12,047 bases of DNA from Oligoflexales bacterium (GTDB lineage Bacteria > Bdellovibrionota > Oligoflexia > Oligoflexales > Oligoflexaceae): assembly GCA_015232735.1 (NCBI GenBank), contig JADFZC010000041.1, forward strand, positions 1 through 12,047. The letters are read 5' to 3'. Position 1 is the first letter of the stretch; every line of letters starts with the position of its first letter. Positions 1 to 7,030 of this stretch are shown here, piece by piece. The notes beneath the pieces are model-generated. The model was not told the DNA's origin, did no database searches, and worked only from the letters and a program-made list of their open reading frames with translations. Made by a program: the position numbers and the translations under genes.

Positions 1-58
1 CAATTAAAATAGCCCGTGCAAAAACAGGCTTTGCCGGGGTGTTAAAAAATACACTCAT
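1..58 (-). CDS. Probable 5' end of a divergent gene, truncated by the window edge
   Basis: An ATG read on the minus strand at 58-56 opens a frame with no stop to the left edge; 19 codons are visible, starting MSVFFNTPAKPVFARAILI. A good Shine-Dalgarno (AAGGGAA, with AGGG eight bases before the ATG) supports a real start. The fragment is too short to assign to a family. An alternative is the tail of a plus-strand gene: plus frame 3 is open from the edge to a TAA at about 96. I favour the minus-strand reading because of the ribosome binding site, with modest confidence. Confidence 0.42.
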   Translation of the reverse strand, partial: MSVFFNTPAKPVFARAILI

Positions 59-175
59 AAAATATTCCCTTATGAAACATATAAGTATATATGATTAAAT
101 ATAACATAGAACTAAACAGTGTTTTAGTCTCTGGGGCATATTGGATCAAATTATCATTTTGGGAGATTTTTAAAA
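59..175. promoter_or_regulatory. AT-rich divergent intergenic region with a small palindrome
   Basis: This spacer separates the probable minus-strand start at 58 from the lpoB-like start at 176, so promoters for both directions would be expected here. It is very AT-rich around 59-120. A perfect inverted repeat, CATATA-AGTA-TATATG, lies at 78-93 and could be an operator, but in such AT-rich DNA it could also be chance. A GGGAG Shine-Dalgarno at 161-165 precedes the 176 ATG by ten bases. I could not pick convincing -35/-10 pairs. Confidence 0.35.
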
Positions 176-796
176 ATGTTCAGAAAGCTTTGTGTTTTAT
201 CGTATCTTCTTAGAGTTTCAGCAGGTGTTCTTCTTATGACTTTTATAATGATTCTGACCGGCTGCGCCACTGGTGGCGGTGTCTATGAGAGTTCTGAAAA
301 GGAAAAGATTCTCGATGACAAGTGGAACAATACCGATGCGAACAAAGTAGCCAATTATATGATCGATAAATGCTTGTCAGCGCCATGGCTCAAGGAATTT
401 GAAAAAAAGAACAAGGGTAAAAAGCCTGTAGTCATCGTAATGAAAATGAAGAACAGGACAGATGAGCATATAGATACAGATGCTTTGACCGAAGCTATCA
501 GGAGTGAGCTGATCAATTCCGGGAAGGTGAGGTTTTTGGCTGCCGAGAAGCGTGACGAGATATTAAAGGAACTCGAATATCAAAATTCAGGGGCGGTATC
601 GAAAGAGAGCAAAAAGGATAGAGGTAAACAGATAGGGGCCGATTATGTGATCAGCGGAGCGATTTCAAGCATAGTAAATCAGAAGGGTGACTTGAAAGAC
701 GTTACCTACAGGGTAGATATGAATATCTCCAATATTGAAACCAGCGAGATCGAGTGGAACGGATATCAGAAAATTTCGAAAGCCTTCAAAAGATAG
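176..796 (+). CDS. lpoB: LpoB-like outer-membrane lipoprotein (penicillin-binding protein activator)
   Basis: A 206-residue lipoprotein. The N-terminus has a positively charged start, a hydrophobic stretch at about residues 14-28 and a lipobox LTGC with the acylated Cys at 30. Ala at +2 predicts outer-membrane sorting. Residues about 84-206 match the LpoB/PF13036 pattern: a beta strand leading to 'MKNRTDEHIDTDALTEAIRS', then 'ELEYQNSG', 'GKQIGADYVISGAI' and a late 'IEWNGYQKISK'. In E. coli, LpoB crosses the periplasm to stimulate the bifunctional synthase PBP1b; whether this homologue has such a partner cannot be seen here. The E. coli-type long disordered Pro/Gln-rich linker is absent, and the segment between the lipid anchor and the fold is only about 50 residues, as in many non-enteric homologues. 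The start is supported by GGGAG ten bases upstream. It lies just before another lipoprotein gene of COG3014 type, and the pairing suggests a shared envelope role. Family assignment is fairly secure; the activator function is inferred. Confidence 0.82.
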   Translation: MFRKLCVLSYLLRVSAGVLLMTFIMILTGCATGGGVYESSEKEKILDDKWNNTDANKVANYMIDKCLSAPWLKEFEKKNKGKKPVVIVMKMKNRTDEHIDTDALTEAIRSELINSGKVRFLAAEKRDEILKELEYQNSGAVSKESKKDRGKQIGADYVISGAISSIVNQKGDLKDVTYRVDMNISNIETSEIEWNGYQKISKAFKR

Positions 797-844
797 GGGA
801 ATATCAAAATATTACTGAGAAGAGTTTTTTTAAGCCTTAAGGTA

Positions 845-876
845 GACCGTCATTTTCAATACCGGGAATGACGGTC
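845..876. repeat. REP-like hairpin between two lipoprotein genes
   Basis: GACCGTCATT at 845-854 and AATGACGGTC at 867-876 form a perfect 10-bp inverted repeat around a 12-base loop. The 'CCGTCATT...CCGGGAATGACGG' layout resembles the common REP-type palindromes of proteobacterial intergenic regions. There is no T-run downstream, so it is not a classical intrinsic terminator, but it could block 3'-exonuclease decay of the upstream lpoB-like mRNA. The ATG at 868 lies inside the right arm, which argues against that codon as the start of the next gene. Confidence 0.6.
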
Positions 877-924
877 AGGCTTCACTCACCGAATTGGTAT
901 TTATCGCAGGGAAATTACTTGAAA

Positions 925-2217
925 ATGATGGTTGTATTGATGAACAGGATATTTTGTTGCTATTTCATTATATTGATTTTTTCCTCCGGCTGTGCCTCCT
1001 ATACCGAGGAAACCAAGGATATGCGTTATTTTTTCAGAAGCGGTGAATATTCGCTTGCCTTGGAAAAACTGAAAAAGACAGGACTGGAAGAACAAAATCG
1101 AAACCGTCTTTTAGCTTATATGGAAAAGTCAATGATAATGGATCGAATAGGCCAGAGGACTGAATCCAGAAAGCTGCTTGGCCTTGCCAGAAAGGAGATT
1201 GACAGCCTCATGAAAGGAAACAAGCTTGGCGATGCAGCATCTTTTGTCTACAACGATTCAGCATCGACTTATGAAGGCGAAGACTATGAGAAGGTTTCGA
1301 TTCATACCATGATGGCTATTTCTTTTCTGGATGACAATCAATATGATGAAGCGCGGGTCGAGGCAAAGGCGATCAATACAAGGCTTCATGAAATCAACTC
1401 TTTTTACAAGGAAAACAAGAACAGATATGCGGAAGACGCTTTTGCCCGTTATCTTTCGGGAATAATATATGAATCTCAGGGGGATTATGACGATGCCATT
1501 ATCGATTACAGCGCGGCCCTTGATATATATAAAAAGAGTTATGTCAAAAATTTTGATACTGCCGTACCCGATGATTTGTTAATCTCTCTTTACAGGTTGC
1601 TGAAGCAGGAAGAACGGACATCAAAACTGGATGTGTTGATTAAAGAGTATCCTTCACTTCCCGCAAAGTTGAAAAAAGATGACAAAAAAAAGGGTGATCT
1701 TGTTGTTATCCACGAACTTGATACGATTACTGTAAAAACAACGCAGGAATTTATAATTCCCTGGGATGGAAAGCCGCTTCGCATGTCTTTTCCCGTAATT
1801 AGAAAAAGATATAGATCCCTTTATTCAAAAACTGGAGTTCAGGTGGAAAAGGGAGAGTTTTGTTCAGGGGATCTTGTTCAAAATATGGATGCAATCGCAA
1901 GTGCGACTTTGGAGGACAAACGAGTCAGAATAACTGCGAAGATGCTTGGGAGGCTTGTGTTAAAAGATCAAATTTCACAGCAGGCTGAGAAAAATTTTGG
2001 GATTGTCGGCAAGCTTGGGGCAAGCATATATGGCGCAGTTACGGAGACGGCCGATACAAGAAGCTGGACCCTCCTGCCTGCGGCTATTTATGTAACCCGT
2101 GTAAGGCTGGATCCTGGGTCTTATAACGTAACCTTATTTACCAATGGGAAAGTCGGGCATATCAAAACTGTGTCGATAGAGAAGGGAAAGATAAAGTTTT
2201 TAAGAGATGTTCACTAG
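925..2217 (+). CDS. COG3014-type lipoprotein with TPR-like repeats
   Basis: About 430 residues from the ATG at 925. The open frame begins at 868, but that would add 19 hydrophilic residues before the signal peptide and place the start inside a hairpin. ATG 925 has CAGGGA upstream (a rather long spacing of about 12) and gives a compact lipoprotein signal ending in SSGC with Cys at 23; ATG 940 is also possible. Ala at +2 predicts outer-membrane sorting. The next roughly 180 residues are helical and TPR-like: 'YFFRSGEYSLALEKL', 'MMAISFLDDNQYDEARVEA' and 'YLSGIIYESQGDYDDAIIDY'. The C-terminal part is beta-rich and includes 'PAAIYVTRVRLDPGSYNVTL', a pattern I associate with COG3014 proteins. No catalytic motif is visible, so a scaffold or protein-protein role at the outer membrane is likely. 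The preceding lpoB-like gene suggests a link with peptidoglycan synthase control, but this is inference. Family call is moderate and the molecular function unknown. Confidence 0.72.
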   Translation: MMVVLMNRIFCCYFIILIFSSGCASYTEETKDMRYFFRSGEYSLALEKLKKTGLEEQNRNRLLAYMEKSMIMDRIGQRTESRKLLGLARKEIDSLMKGNKLGDAASFVYNDSASTYEGEDYEKVSIHTMMAISFLDDNQYDEARVEAKAINTRLHEINSFYKENKNRYAEDAFARYLSGIIYESQGDYDDAIIDYSAALDIYKKSYVKNFDTAVPDDLLISLYRLLKQEERTSKLDVLIKEYPSLPAKLKKDDKKKGDLVVIHELDTITVKTTQEFIIPWDGKPLRMSFPVIRKRYRSLYSKTGVQVEKGEFCSGDLVQNMDAIASATLEDKRVRITAKMLGRLVLKDQISQQAEKNFGIVGKLGASIYGAVTETADTRSWTLLPAAIYVTRVRLDPGSYNVTLFTNGKVGHIKTVSIEKGKIKFLRDVH

Positions 2218-2274
2218 AAGTCATTTCAGTACCACAAATTCCTTTGGAAATTAATGAGTAAATAAGCCATTATG

Positions 2275-2296
2275 GCGGGCTGCCTGTTATGCCCGC
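2275..2296 (+). terminator. Weak hairpin after the COG3014 gene
   Basis: GCGGGC at 2275-2280 pairs perfectly with GCCCGC at 2291-2296 across a ten-base loop, about 60 bases after the lipoprotein stop codon. It is GC-rich against an AT-rich background, but the bases that follow (AGGAATAAG) are not a T-run. It could be a transcript 3'-end stabiliser or a factor-dependent terminator; an intrinsic terminator is unlikely. A smaller hairpin, TGACCT-CCA-AGGTCA, lies at 2314-2328. Confidence 0.3.
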
Positions 2297-2328
2297 AGGA
2301 ATAAGCTTGAGTTTGACCTCCAAGGTCA

Positions 2329-2494
2329 TGTAGATTCCCAGTCTGCCGATTTTCCTGATAAACGGTAATAATTTTTTGTTTTTTCGAATAGATGTTTTTT
2401 ATTTTTTTGCGTCTTGCTTAATTGATGATGCGTGTAATCTTTCTCGAAAAAATGGCTAAATTTTCCGAATGATTTTAGCGAGGAATCTAGTTCA
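2329..2494 (+). promoter_or_regulatory. Probable mnmG leader and promoter region
   Basis: This is the second part of the 277-bp gap before mnmG. It is AT-rich with long T-tracts at about 2371-2408. A candidate TTGCTT / TAATCT pair lies near 2416-2436 with a 15-base spacer, which is suboptimal, so I give it little weight. GAGGA at about 2480-2484 is the ribosome binding site, ten bases before ATG 2495. I see no riboswitch-like structure or small gene; short minus-strand open frames here have no coding features. Confidence 0.3.
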
Positions 2495-4366
2495 ATGAAT
2501 AGTACTTTCGATGTGATTGTAATAGGCGGGGGACATGCCGGCTGTGAGGCTGCGCTGGCCGCTGCCAGATCCGGCGTAAAAACACTGCTTGTCACTCAGT
2601 CGGTTGAGAGAATTGCACAAATGAGCTGCAATCCTGCGATAGGAGGTACGGCTAAAGGACATCTGGTAAAGGAGATAGATGCTCTTGGCGGCGAGATGGG
2701 AAGGGCTATCGATTCGACCGGCATCCAGTTTAGGGTATTGAATAGAAAAAAGGGGCCAGCTGTCTGGTCTTCGAGAGCTCAGGCGGATATGGACCTTTAC
2801 CGAAGGTATATGAAACATACCCTTGAAAATACTCCTTTGCTTTCGATTTGCCAGGATACGGCAAGAGAGCTTCTTTTCGATGAAAAAAAGCAGACTGTGA
2901 CGGGGATAGTTACAAGGCTGTTTGGCGAGTTTTCATGCAAAGCAGTTGTGATTACCGCCGGTACTTTTTTAAACGGGCTTATCCACATTGGAAAGGAAAA
3001 GATAGACGCCGGCAGGTTTGGGGATGCACCATCCCTTGCTCTGGCCAAGTTCATAAAAAATACCGGTTTCAGGGTGGGGCGCCTGAAGACAGGGACGGTT
3101 CCCCGTCTGGATGCCAGGACTATAGCCTGGGATGAACTTGAGATACAGCATTCCGATGAAGATATTATTCCGTTCAGTTTCAGAACAGAAAAGATCTCAC
3201 AGAAACTTATTCCCTGCCATATTACGCATACAAATGAAAGGACTCACGAGGTCATAAGAAAATATCTTGGTGAGTCGCCGCTTTATAGCGGCGAGATTGT
3301 TGGGATTGGACCGAGGTACTGTCCATCTATAGAGGATAAGGTCGTCAAATTTCCGCATCGCATGTCTCACCAGATATTTCTCGAACCTCAGGGTTACGAT
3401 ACGTGTGAAGTTTATCCTAACGGTATTCCCACTTCGCTTCCATTAAGGGCGCAAGTCGAGTTTGTCAGGACAATAAAAGGACTTGAGAAGGCGGAAATAA
3501 TAAGACCGGGTTATGCCATCGAGTATGATTACATTGATCCAACTGAACTTTACTCAACTCTTGAAACCAAGAAGGTCCAGGGACTTTTTCATGCGGGCCA
3601 GATAAACGGGACCACGGGTTATGAGGAGGCAGCCGCCCAGGGGCTTGTTGCAGGTTTGAATGCCTCAATGAAGGTGCGAGGCAAAGAGCCTGTGATCCTG
3701 AAAAGATCTGAATCGTATATTGGTGTGCTTATCGATGATCTTGTTATAAAGGGAACCAAAGAACCTTACAGAATGTTTACATCAAGGGCGGAACACAGGT
3801 TGTTTCTCAGGGAGGATAACGCTGATGTGCGTCTGACAGATTCGGGTTATCGCGCGGGTCTTGTTTCGGAGGAGGATTATAGAGCCTATCTGAGTCGTCA
3901 GGAGGAGCTTGAAGCTGCCCTTGACTATGTCCGCAAAGAGAGCATCGGGGAAGCAAGGTTGCCGGACAGTTTTTTAAATTCGAAAGACAATGCCGGAACA
4001 AGACTGGAAGCCATCATTCGAAAACCTCAGGTTGAAATCAGTGAGTTGTGCAAGTATGTTCCGGATCTTAAGAAATTCAGTCCACAGATTCTCAGAAGAG
4101 TCGGCATAGAATTAAAATATGAAGGGTACATTGAGAGGGAACGAGCGGTCATAAGATCCGGAGACTGCCTTGAAAAGGTGCGTATTCCAAAGGACCTCTG
4201 TTTTTCCGGAATATCCGGATTAAGGAGGGAGATTATAGAAAAACTGAAGTTCTATCAGCCGGAAAATCTTGGTCAGGCCGCTAGGATAAGCGGGATGACG
4301 CCTGCCGCCATTCAAATTCTTCAAGTGTATTTAAAGGGCTTGTATAAAAATGGTTTACATGTTTAG
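2495..4366 (+). CDS. mnmG: tRNA uridine-5-carboxymethylaminomethyl modification enzyme MnmG (GidA)
   Basis: A 623-residue cytoplasmic flavoprotein, full length for the family. With MnmE it installs the (carboxymethyl)aminomethyl group at C5 of the wobble uridine of several tRNAs, using FAD, NADH, methylenetetrahydrofolate and glycine or ammonium. The N-terminus '[20 protein letters not shown]' is the FAD dinucleotide fold (GGGHAG at 11-16). It is followed by '[27 protein letters not shown]', which holds conserved Cys45 (E. coli Cys47). The signature '[27 protein letters not shown]' spans about 272-298 and holds Cys276 (E. coli Cys277). '[21 protein letters not shown]' and '[20 protein letters not shown]' mark the late FAD-contact region, and the C-terminal helical domain thought to bind MnmE and tRNA is intact. 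mnmE is not in the window. The gene appears to have its own leader upstream and a 77-bp gap before lemA, so co-transcription with lemA is possible but unproven. Assignment is essentially certain. Confidence 0.98.
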   Translation: MNSTFDVIVIGGGHAGCEAALAAARSGVKTLLVTQSVERIAQMSCNPAIGGTAKGHLVKEIDALGGEMGRAIDSTGIQFRVLNRKKGPAVWSSRAQADMDLYRRYMKHTLENTPLLSICQDTARELLFDEKKQTVTGIVTRLFGEFSCKAVVITAGTFLNGLIHIGKEKIDAGRFGDAPSLALAKFIKNTGFRVGRLKTGTVPRLDARTIAWDELEIQHSDEDIIPFSFRTEKISQKLIPCHITHTNERTHEVIRKYLGESPLYSGEIVGIGPRYCPSIEDKVVKFPHRMSHQIFLEPQGYDTCEVYPNGIPTSLPLRAQVEFVRTIKGLEKAEIIRPGYAIEYDYIDPTELYSTLETKKVQGLFHAGQINGTTGYEEAAAQGLVAGLNASMKVRGKEPVILKRSESYIGVLIDDLVIKGTKEPYRMFTSRAEHRLFLREDNADVRLTDSGYRAGLVSEEDYRAYLSRQEELEAALDYVRKESIGEARLPDSFLNSKDNAGTRLEAIIRKPQVEISELCKYVPDLKKFSPQILRRVGIELKYEGYIERERAVIRSGDCLEKVRIPKDLCFSGISGLRREIIEKLKFYQPENLGQAARISGMTPAAIQILQVYLKGLYKNGLHV

Positions 4367-4430
4367 AATATAGGGGTTTATTATTGTTTTTGTTGGGTTT
4401 TCAGACAGCCTCTAATGAATCATATTGAAA

Positions 4431-4435
4431 GGGAG
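4431..4435 (+). promoter_or_regulatory. Shine-Dalgarno that decides the lemA start
   Basis: GGGAG within AAAGGGAGAA is eight bases before ATG 4444 but only two before the in-frame TTG at 4438. The spacing favours ATG 4444, which shortens the protein by two residues to 199. Confidence 0.7.
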
Positions 4436-4443
4436 AATTGAAT

Positions 4444-5043
4444 ATGATCCGTAAAGTTATGCAATTTATGATGTTGCTTATGATTATTTTCGGTTTGTCG
4501 GGATGCGGATTCCAGGCAATTCCGAAGTCAAAAAACAATGTTGATGCTGCGTTAGCCGAAATTACCAACCAATACAAAAGAAGGGCGGATCTTATTCCGA
4601 ATCTGGTAAATGTGGTGAAGGGGTATGCTTCCCATGAGAAAGATACTTTGACTGCCGTGATAGAGGCCAGAGCGAAGGCGACTTCAACAACCATCGATGC
4701 AGCAGGAATGGATCCAAACAAGTTAAAGGAATATATGGCCAGTCAGGGAAGCCTGAGTCAGGCGCTTGGGCGCCTTATGGTTGTGGCTGAAAAATATCCG
4801 GAAATCAAGGCAGATCAGAATTTCAGGGATCTGTCGGCGCAGCTGGAGGGTACTGAAAACAGAATCACTGTGGCCAGGGGACGTTATATTGAGTCAATTA
4901 ACGAATTTAACAATCTTGTCTCGGTTCCTCCAACGAGTTTTGTCAATGCTATTTTTTATCGCTATGAGAAGATGCCGCAGTGGACTGTGTCCGAGCAGGA
5001 AAAACAGCAAATAGAATCAGCCCCGAAAGTTGAATTCAAATGA
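4444..5043 (+). CDS. lemA: LemA family lipoprotein
   Basis: A 199-residue LemA protein. LemA proteins are long helical-bundle proteins, usually held by an N-terminal membrane helix; their biochemical role is not settled. Here the N-terminus is a lipoprotein signal (MIRKVMQF, then a Met/Leu/Ile-rich core) ending in LSGC with Cys at 21, so it is probably lipid-anchored rather than a plain membrane helix. The mature part carries the family hallmark 'NNVDAALAEITNQYKRRADLIPNLVNVVKGYASHEKDTL' at about 31-69, then 'LGRLMVVAEKYPEIKADQNFRDLSAQLEGTENRI', and ends in 'FNNLVSVPPTSFVNAIFYR'. The stop codon overlaps the start of the next gene (ATGA at 5040-5043), so translation is coupled to a TPM-domain protein. 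The lemA-TPM order recurs widely in bacteria and implies a joint envelope function. Family call is very secure; function is unknown. Confidence 0.94.
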   Translation: MIRKVMQFMMLLMIIFGLSGCGFQAIPKSKNNVDAALAEITNQYKRRADLIPNLVNVVKGYASHEKDTLTAVIEARAKATSTTIDAAGMDPNKLKEYMASQGSLSQALGRLMVVAEKYPEIKADQNFRDLSAQLEGTENRITVARGRYIESINEFNNLVSVPPTSFVNAIFYRYEKMPQWTVSEQEKQQIESAPKVEFK

Positions 5044-5807
5044 AAAAGAAATTGTATTTGTTTTTTGCCTTATGCTGTCTGGTTTTTAACGAACCCTCTG
5101 TTTTCGGTGTAACGTCTGTTCCTGAACTTGTCGGTCCTGTCGTTGATACAGCGGATGTTCTTTCTGAAAAAACGCGAGTGTATCTGGATCAGCAGCTTCG
5201 CGAGCTTAAGAAAAATACCGGAACCCAGATTGCTGTTCTGACTGTAAAAAAGCTTGAGAATGAAACAATAGAGCAGTATTCCATACGTGTCGCTGAAAAA
5301 TGGAAGCTGGGCGACGCTTCCAGCGACAGGGGGGTAATACTGCTTCTTTCGGTGGAGGACAAAAAAGTCAGAATAGAGGTCGGACAGGGGCTTGAAGGTG
5401 ATCTGACGGATGTATATGCAAGCCGCATTATCCGGGAGAAGATGGTCCCTCTGTTTCGGGAAGGTGATTTTAATGCCGGTGTAATATCAGGCATTGTTTA
5501 TATAATTTCTTTTACTGATCCGGACTATAGGCTTTTATCTGAAGATGGCAAACCTTTTAAAAAGCGTCGCGGATCATTTTCAGGAGCTGGTTTGGGTTTG
5601 ATTCCTCTGATTGTTTTGATTTTCATAATTATTGCAGCCTCGGGAATTTTACCTTTTTTCCCAGGATTTTCCCGCAGGCGGATTTATGGCTGGCATGATC
5701 GTTTTGGCGGCGGTGGATTTTTCGGTGGCGGAAGCGGAGGCGGCTTTGGAGGATTCTCTGGAGGCGGCGGTGGATTTTCAGGTGGAGGAGCATCAGGGGG
5801 ATGGTAA
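5040..5807 (+). CDS. Secreted, membrane-anchored TPM-domain protein with Gly-rich tail (YgcG type)
   Basis: 255 residues. A signal peptide (MKKK plus hydrophobic core, likely cut near residue 23) is followed by a TPM domain at about 32-155. Visible pieces are 'VVDTADVLSEKTRVYLDQQL', 'TGTQIAVLTVKKL', 'SDRGVILLLSVEDKKVRIEVGQGLEGDLTD' and 'FREGDFNAGVISGIVYI'. A transmembrane helix lies at about 183-206, and a tail of nearly pure Gly with Phe and Ser fills 223-255, ending in W. This is the COG1512/YgcG layout, with the TPM domain outside the inner membrane. The domain is known from the Arabidopsis TLP18.3/Psb32 protein, reported to have acid phosphatase activity and a role in photosystem II repair; whether bacterial members are phosphatases is open. 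Older labels such as 'methanol dehydrogenase' are misleading. The start overlaps the lemA stop, and its 3' end overlaps the next TPM gene by 7 bp. Family secure, activity unknown. Confidence 0.93.
   Translation: MKKKLYLFFALCCLVFNEPSVFGVTSVPELVGPVVDTADVLSEKTRVYLDQQLRELKKNTGTQIAVLTVKKLENETIEQYSIRVAEKWKLGDASSDRGVILLLSVEDKKVRIEVGQGLEGDLTDVYASRIIREKMVPLFREGDFNAGVISGIVYIISFTDPDYRLLSEDGKPFKKRRGSFSGAGLGLIPLIVLIFIIIAASGILPFFPGFSRRRIYGWHDRFGGGGFFGGGSGGGFGGFSGGGGGFSGGGASGGW
5784..5790 (+). promoter_or_regulatory. Shine-Dalgarno embedded in the Gly-rich coding tail
   Basis: GGAGGAG ends ten bases before ATG 5801. It is made by the glycine codons of the upstream gene's tail, so one stretch both encodes the low-complexity C-terminus and recruits ribosomes for the overlapping downstream TPM gene. 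The AGGGGG right before the ATG is too close to serve as the site. Confidence 0.6.
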
Positions 5808-6460
5808 AAGAAATACCAAAATGGCTGAAAAGATATCTTGATTCGGAAGGTGCGGCCCGAATACAAAAGGCGGTGGAGAAAGCGGAGAAAAGAACCAGCG
5901 GTGAGATTGTCCCCATGGTTGTTTCCAGGTCGACGGTCAATAGCTGCGTTCCTTTTATGTATATGATAATTTTTTCTTTGCTTGTACTTGCCTTGAATCA
6001 TGCTTTCAGCGTTTTTTCAGTTGCAAAGTCCGATGAATTCGTCTGGTCGGCATTATTTATTGCCATGGCCGCGTCAGGATGGGGCGTTGGGCATTTGTCG
6101 TATTTTCAAAGGATATTGGTGCCGAAGGTCGATCAGGTTGCCGAGGTCAGGCGGCGGGCGATGCTGGCGTTTCATGAACTCGATATGAAAAGTACAAGAG
6201 GCGGAACGGGGATATTGCTTTTTATTTCCTTATTTGAAAGGCAGGCCGTAGTACTTGCCGATAAAGGGATTTCGCAGCATTACGACAAGGATATTTTTTG
6301 TGATGTGGCAGGGGACCTGATAGAGGGGGCAAAAAGGAGAGATTTGGCACAAGGTTTTGAAAATGCCATCGACAGGTGTGCTGGGCTTCTTGAACCGCAC
6401 TTTCCATGTGCATTAGATGATCAAAATGAGCTAAAGGATCATCTTAGAATTCATTTTTAA
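5801..6460 (+). CDS. Integral membrane TPM-domain protein (COG3762-like)
   Basis: 219 residues with no signal peptide. The N-terminal part, 'YLDSEGAARIQKAVEKAEKRTSGEIVPMVV' at about 12-41, is the first portion of a TPM domain. It is followed by two hydrophobic helices at about 48-67 and 80-98. The rest of the domain resumes after them: 'AMLAFHELDMKSTRGGTGILLFISLFERQAVVLADKGI' at about 120-157, then a helical end. This arrangement, a TPM fold interrupted by a membrane hairpin, is that of the COG3762 membrane proteins that accompany YgcG-type genes. With only a two-helix insertion, both halves of the domain should lie on the same face, probably the cytoplasm. The two TPM proteins would then sit on opposite sides of the inner membrane; this topology is inferred. 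The gene overlaps the previous one by 7 bp and is the last of the lemA-TPM-TPM unit. Family fairly secure, function unknown. Confidence 0.85.
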   Translation: MVKEIPKWLKRYLDSEGAARIQKAVEKAEKRTSGEIVPMVVSRSTVNSCVPFMYMIIFSLLVLALNHAFSVFSVAKSDEFVWSALFIAMAASGWGVGHLSYFQRILVPKVDQVAEVRRRAMLAFHELDMKSTRGGTGILLFISLFERQAVVLADKGISQHYDKDIFCDVAGDLIEGAKRRDLAQGFENAIDRCAGLLEPHFPCALDDQNELKDHLRIHF

Positions 6461-6557
6461 AATTTTATCTGGACAAAATTTATTCCGCTGTTATAGAGTC
6501 CTGCCGGCAGAGCTGTTTTGTTTGCTGTAACAATTTAATAATATAGGACTATTTGAC
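6461..6557 (+). promoter_or_regulatory. Spacer before the thioesterase gene
   Basis: This is a 97-bp AT-rich gap. A TTGTTT / ATATAG pair with a 17-base spacer ends near 6546 and could be a weak promoter, but it would overlap the ribosome binding site AGGA (6545-6548), so I doubt it. AGGA sits nine bases before ATG 6558 and supports that start. A TGCCGGCA palindrome lies at about 6502-6509. No clear terminator for the upstream unit is visible. Confidence 0.25.
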
Positions 6558-7025
6558 ATGGCAGCATCTATAGCGATCAAACCTTATTTTACACACCGTC
6601 TAATAAAATTGGAAGACTTGAATCATCATCGAACTCTTTATGCGGGACGTATGTCAGAGTGGTTTGTCGAGGCGGGATTTATCGCCGCATCGACAATTCT
6701 GCCGCCGGAGGAGATTGTATGCGTAAAGATTCATGGGCTTCACTTCAGGACATCAGCTACGTCGGGCCAGACTTTGCAGATTAGAAGCAGAATTGCCCAC
6801 CTCGGATCAAGCAGCATAATGGTCTATGTGGATGTCTGTTTTGCCGGCAGAGAAGACAGGCTGGTTGATGGATTTTTGTCTTTCGTCCATGTAGGGGAAG
6901 ACCATAAACCGAAACCACATAATCTGACACTTGATCTTGTGACTCGTGAAGATAGAAAAATTGAAGAGAAAGCCAAGCTATTGCAGAAGCAGAGCAGGGA
7001 GGAAGCGCTTTTAAGCATTTCATAA
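6558..7025 (+). CDS. Hotdog-fold acyl-CoA thioesterase (COG1607/BACH type)
   Basis: 155 residues, one hotdog domain, cytoplasmic. It should hydrolyse acyl-CoA thioesters to free acid and CoA; chain-length preference cannot be read from sequence. The first signature, 'DLNHHRTLYAGRMSEWFVEAGFIAA' at about 20-44, corresponds to the family motif Asp-x-Asn-xx-Gly-Thr-Leu-Phe-Gly-Gly. Asn22 and Glu38 are in the places of the usual active-site pair, and His24-Arg25 replace the common Gly. 'VKIHGLHFRTSATSGQTLQIRSRIAHLGSSSIMVYVDV' (57-93) gives the beta strands and the Gly-Ser-Ser element. The family normally works as oligomers of hotdog pairs. A charged helical tail (from about residue 129) follows the fold. 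It stands alone on the plus strand, 97 bp after the TPM genes, and ends five bases before a long palindromic repeat. Specific substrate unknown. Confidence 0.87.
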   Translation: MAASIAIKPYFTHRLIKLEDLNHHRTLYAGRMSEWFVEAGFIAASTILPPEEIVCVKIHGLHFRTSATSGQTLQIRSRIAHLGSSSIMVYVDVCFAGREDRLVDGFLSFVHVGEDHKPKPHNLTLDLVTREDRKIEEKAKLLQKQSREEALLSIS

Positions 7026-7030
7026 ATTGT

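Noticed and set aside
868..924. Upstream start for the COG3014 lipoprotein
   Set aside because: The ATG is inside a perfect hairpin arm and adds a hydrophilic stretch ahead of an otherwise standard lipoprotein signal.
2326..2818. Two minus-strand open frames over the mnmG leader and 5' end
   Set aside because: They are antisense to mnmG or AT-rich leader sequence, with no motifs and no ribosome binding sites.
4438..4443. TTG start for lemA
   Set aside because: Only two bases from the GGGAG site; ATG 4444 has normal spacing.
5629..5841. Plus and minus shadow frames across the TPM gene overlap
   Set aside because: Low-complexity GC-rich sequence keeps several frames open; only the two TPM frames have domain support.
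5684..6001. Minus-strand Pro-rich open frame
   Set aside because: The proline run is the antisense of the Gly-rich tail of the TPM protein; a shadow frame.
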